A stretch of DNA of 5,872 bases. Origin: an uncultured bacterium (lineage in GTDB: Bacteria; Patescibacteriota; Microgenomatia; UBA8517). Shown piece by piece: positions 4,068 to 5,872 of this stretch. How positions within the stretch are numbered: position 1 is the stretch's first letter; every line of letters begins with the position of its first letter. Below the pieces are notes generated by a model. It was not told where the DNA came from. It was given only the letters and a program-made list of their open reading frames with translations, and searched no databases. The stretch is taken from the NCBI GenBank assembly GCA_937928235.1, contig CALEZE010000057.1, positions 1-5,872 on the forward strand, read 5' to 3'. The translations under genes were made by a program, and so were the position numbers.

Positions 4068-5872
4068 ATGTACCAAATATCTCTTATTGCTGCCTATATC
4101 GCAGGAATGGTGGCTTTGTTTGCACCATGCTGTGTCTCGTATTTGTTCCCCGCTTACTTGGGTAATATTTTCAAAGAGCGTAAGCAAGTACTTCTGATGA
4201 CCTTGATTTACTCGCTGGGAATATTTGTAGTGATGATGCCAATTGTGCTCGGCGCAAAAGCTCTCCAATCATTGTTCTTCGAGTTGCATGATCAGACATA
4301 CTTATTTGGCGGGATTTTTATGCTGATGGTTGCAGCAATTTCCTTTTTAGGAATTAAATTGCCAATGCCACACATTGCTCTGAAACAAGAAGTTGGACAG
4401 AAGAATGATGTAGTTTCAACTTTCACCTTGGGTATCTTTTCTGGAATTACGAGTGCTTGTTGCGCCCCTGTTTTAATAGGGGTCGTTGCTCTAAGTTCAC
4501 TAAGTCCAACTTTAATTCAATCACTGGGGGTTGGAGCATCGTATGTTTTGGGAATGGTGACACCGTTATATCTAGCTTCTCTATTAATACACAAAAAGAA
4601 CATACTTCAAAAGCCCATTCTTAAAAAAGTCATTACACAGGTAAAAATTGGAGAAAGAGTGTATCCGATCTTTGTATCAAATATTATTGCAACAATTATT
4701 TTCGGAGTAACAGGAATATTAATGCTTTGGCTTACTTCGATTGGAAAGCTTGGAATGACTGTTGCCGAAAGTCAAGTGACTAAATCTATCAATAGTGCGG
4801 CATTTGGATTATCTGAAATTATAAATAATATACCTGGACTTGATATTGTTTTTGCCGTAGTTGGTGTTTATCTAATGTACAAGTTTGTAAAAAGCATTGT
4901 TAGTCCAAGTAGTAAAAATATAGAAGCTAAGGCTGGTAAATACATGTGTCCAATGCACCCAGAGGTTGTGTCAGACAAACCGGGGAAGTGTCCAAAGTGT
5001 GGGGGAATGGAGCTTGTTTTAATGAAGGACGGGGATAAGCAGATGGACATGAGCCATGACCACTCTCATCACGATCATGCAAGCATGATGGCAAGCTCTG
5101 AAGCAGCAAGTGATTTCTTAAGAAGATTTTTTATAGTGACTGGACTTTTGGTTCCACTGTTTGTTTTTGGAAGGCTGGGACAGCCGATACTCCAATTTAT
5201 GATGGCCACAGTCATCTTTTATTTCGGGTTGGTTTTTTTGAAGCATGCAAAGATGGAAATCCAGATGAAGAAATACGGCATGATGACTTTGGTCTCTCTT
5301 GCCATAACTGCAGGATACTTATTTTCAGCAGCCTCCACTTTTCTATCTTCTCTTGATGTTGAATTCTATATGGAGATATCGACCCTTATTTGGGTTTTAC
5401 TTTTTGGTCATTACTTAGAGGCAAAAAGTAGCTCAGCTGCAGGAGATGCGTTAAGCGAAGTAGCAAAACTGTTGCCTAAAAAAGCACGACTTATAAATGA
5501 CAAGGTGGAAAAAGAGGTTGAAATTGAAAGCTTAATAGAGGGAGATATTGTTCGGATATTGGCTGGAGAGAAAGTGCCAGCAGATGGCGAGATTATAAAA
5601 GGCTCATCTAATTTTAATGAAGCTCATATCAGCGGTGAAAGTAAGCCCCTGGAAAAATCTAAGGGTGATATGATCGTTGCTGGAAGCATTTGTATAGACG
5701 GATCAGTAGATGTAAGACTCTCAAAGGTTGGAGAAAATTCAACCATTGGGCAAATTAAAAAACTTATTTCTGAAGCTGGTAAGACCAAACCTTCAGCCCA
5801 GAGACTGGCAGACAAAGCTGCAAGTTGGCTGACTCTTATTGCTGTGTCAGTGGCCTTGTTAACAGTTGTAAT
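4068..5872 (+). CDS. CcdA-like domain fused to heavy-metal-binding domain and CopB-type P1B ATPase (3' end outside window)
   Basis: One frame runs from ATG 4068, 2 bp after the DUF305 stop, without interruption to the edge (601 codons). Residues 1-280 are a CcdA/DsbD-type membrane region of about 6-7 helices, with FAPCCVSYLFPAYLG (18-32) and SACCAPVLIGVV (129-140); CcdA normally has one Cys at each place, here there are pairs, C21-C22 and C131-C132. Residues 292-316 form a heavy-metal-binding domain, CPMHPE (294-299) and CPKCGG (308-313). A His-rich linker follows (five His, 330-337). From about 350 it is a P1B ATPase: paired MA/MB helices, MMTLVSLAITAGYLFS, FGHYLEAKS (CopB family: LGHWLE), then the actuator domain with GEKVPADG and ISGESKP (521-527), where SGE replaces the usual TGE. 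The frame ends before the CPx, DKTG and HP motifs. It probably exports Cu or Ag; the CcdA part may pass electrons or metal. There is no Shine-Dalgarno sequence, so translation is probably coupled. Confidence 0.88.
   Translation, partial: MYQISLIAAYIAGMVALFAPCCVSYLFPAYLGNIFKERKQVLLMTLIYSLGIFVVMMPIVLGAKALQSLFFELHDQTYLFGGIFMLMVAAISFLGIKLPMPHIALKQEVGQKNDVVSTFTLGIFSGITSACCAPVLIGVVALSSLSPTLIQSLGVGASYVLGMVTPLYLASLLIHKKNILQKPILKKVITQVKIGERVYPIFVSNIIATIIFGVTGILMLWLTSIGKLGMTVAESQVTKSINSAAFGLSEIINNIPGLDIVFAVVGVYLMYKFVKSIVSPSSKNIEAKAGKYMCPMHPEVVSDKPGKCPKCGGMELVLMKDGDKQMDMSHDHSHHDHASMMASSEAASDFLRRFFIVTGLLVPLFVFGRLGQPILQFMMATVIFYFGLVFLKHAKMEIQMKKYGMMTLVSLAITAGYLFSAASTFLSSLDVEFYMEISTLIWVLLFGHYLEAKSSSAAGDALSEVAKLLPKKARLINDKVEKEVEIESLIEGDIVRILAGEKVPADGEIIKGSSNFNEAHISGESKPLEKSKGDMIVAGSICIDGSVDVRLSKVGENSTIGQIKKLISEAGKTKPSAQRLADKAASWLTLIAVSVALLTVV

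Noticed and set aside
4840..4960. Possible artificial join of two genes (CcdA-like and ATPase) by a missed stop or frameshift
   Set aside because: All codons from 4068 to 5872 are in one frame without a stop, the linker composition is normal, and no internal start with a ribosome binding site was seen before the CPMHP domain.
4062..5815. Short minus-strand frames opposite the ATPase fusion
   Set aside because: All are about 60-70 codons, low in recognisable motifs, and covered by a continuous plus-strand gene with clear domain matches.
1..5872. CRISPR arrays, insertion sequences, tRNA or rRNA genes, attachment sites
   Set aside because: No spaced direct repeats, transposase motifs, terminal inverted repeats or RNA-gene structures were seen; the window is almost fully coding.

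Overview
The window looks like part of a small-genome, AT-rich bacterium, most plausibly a member of the Candidate Phyla Radiation (Patescibacteria). This is inferred from tight gene packing, very short leaders, few clear Shine-Dalgarno sequences, a divergent short adenylate kinase-like protein, and DUF1573 proteins with CxC and FDPAFH motifs of a kind I associate with that group. No rRNA or other taxonomic marker is present. TGA acts as an ordinary stop (for example at 1436-1438), so the code is not the TGA=Gly code of Gracilibacteria/Absconditabacteria.

Layout: the 3' end of an unrecognised plus-strand gene (1-203) overlaps by 14 bp the 3' end of a minus-strand adenylate kinase-family gene (190-816). 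A 133-bp intergenic region (817-949) follows, with divergent promoters. The rightward promoter has a perfect TTGACA -35 box, and a 27-bp inverted repeat covers its -10 box, start site and the first bases of the start codon. To its right lie six tightly packed plus-strand genes reaching the window edge: an ArsR-type repressor fused to a YHS metal-binding domain (950-1438), a membrane-anchored DUF1573 protein (1431-1934), an unrecognised membrane-anchored protein with a conserved-looking CC/C/H cluster (1936-2859), a membrane-anchored rhodanese-DUF1573 fusion (2883-3632), a Met/His-rich DUF305 protein (3634-4065), and a large open frame (4068 to beyond 5872). The last encodes a CcdA-like membrane domain with two vicinal Cys pairs, a heavy-metal-binding CPMHP/CPKCG domain, a His-rich linker and a CopB-type P1B ATPase, all in one continuous reading frame.

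Working model (inference): this is one metal-responsive operon, probably for copper or silver. The ArsR-YHS protein represses its own promoter until metal binds. The anchored DUF1573, rhodanese and DUF305 proteins and the CC/C/H protein handle metal or thiols on the outer face of the membrane. The CcdA-ATPase fusion joins transmembrane thiol or metal transfer to ATP-driven export. The combination of a new CC/C/H protein, paired DUF1573 proteins and the CcdA-HMBD-ATPase fusion is the most unusual content of the window. The ATPase is cut by the window edge before its ion-selectivity (CPx) and phosphorylation (DKTG) motifs, so metal identity cannot be read directly.
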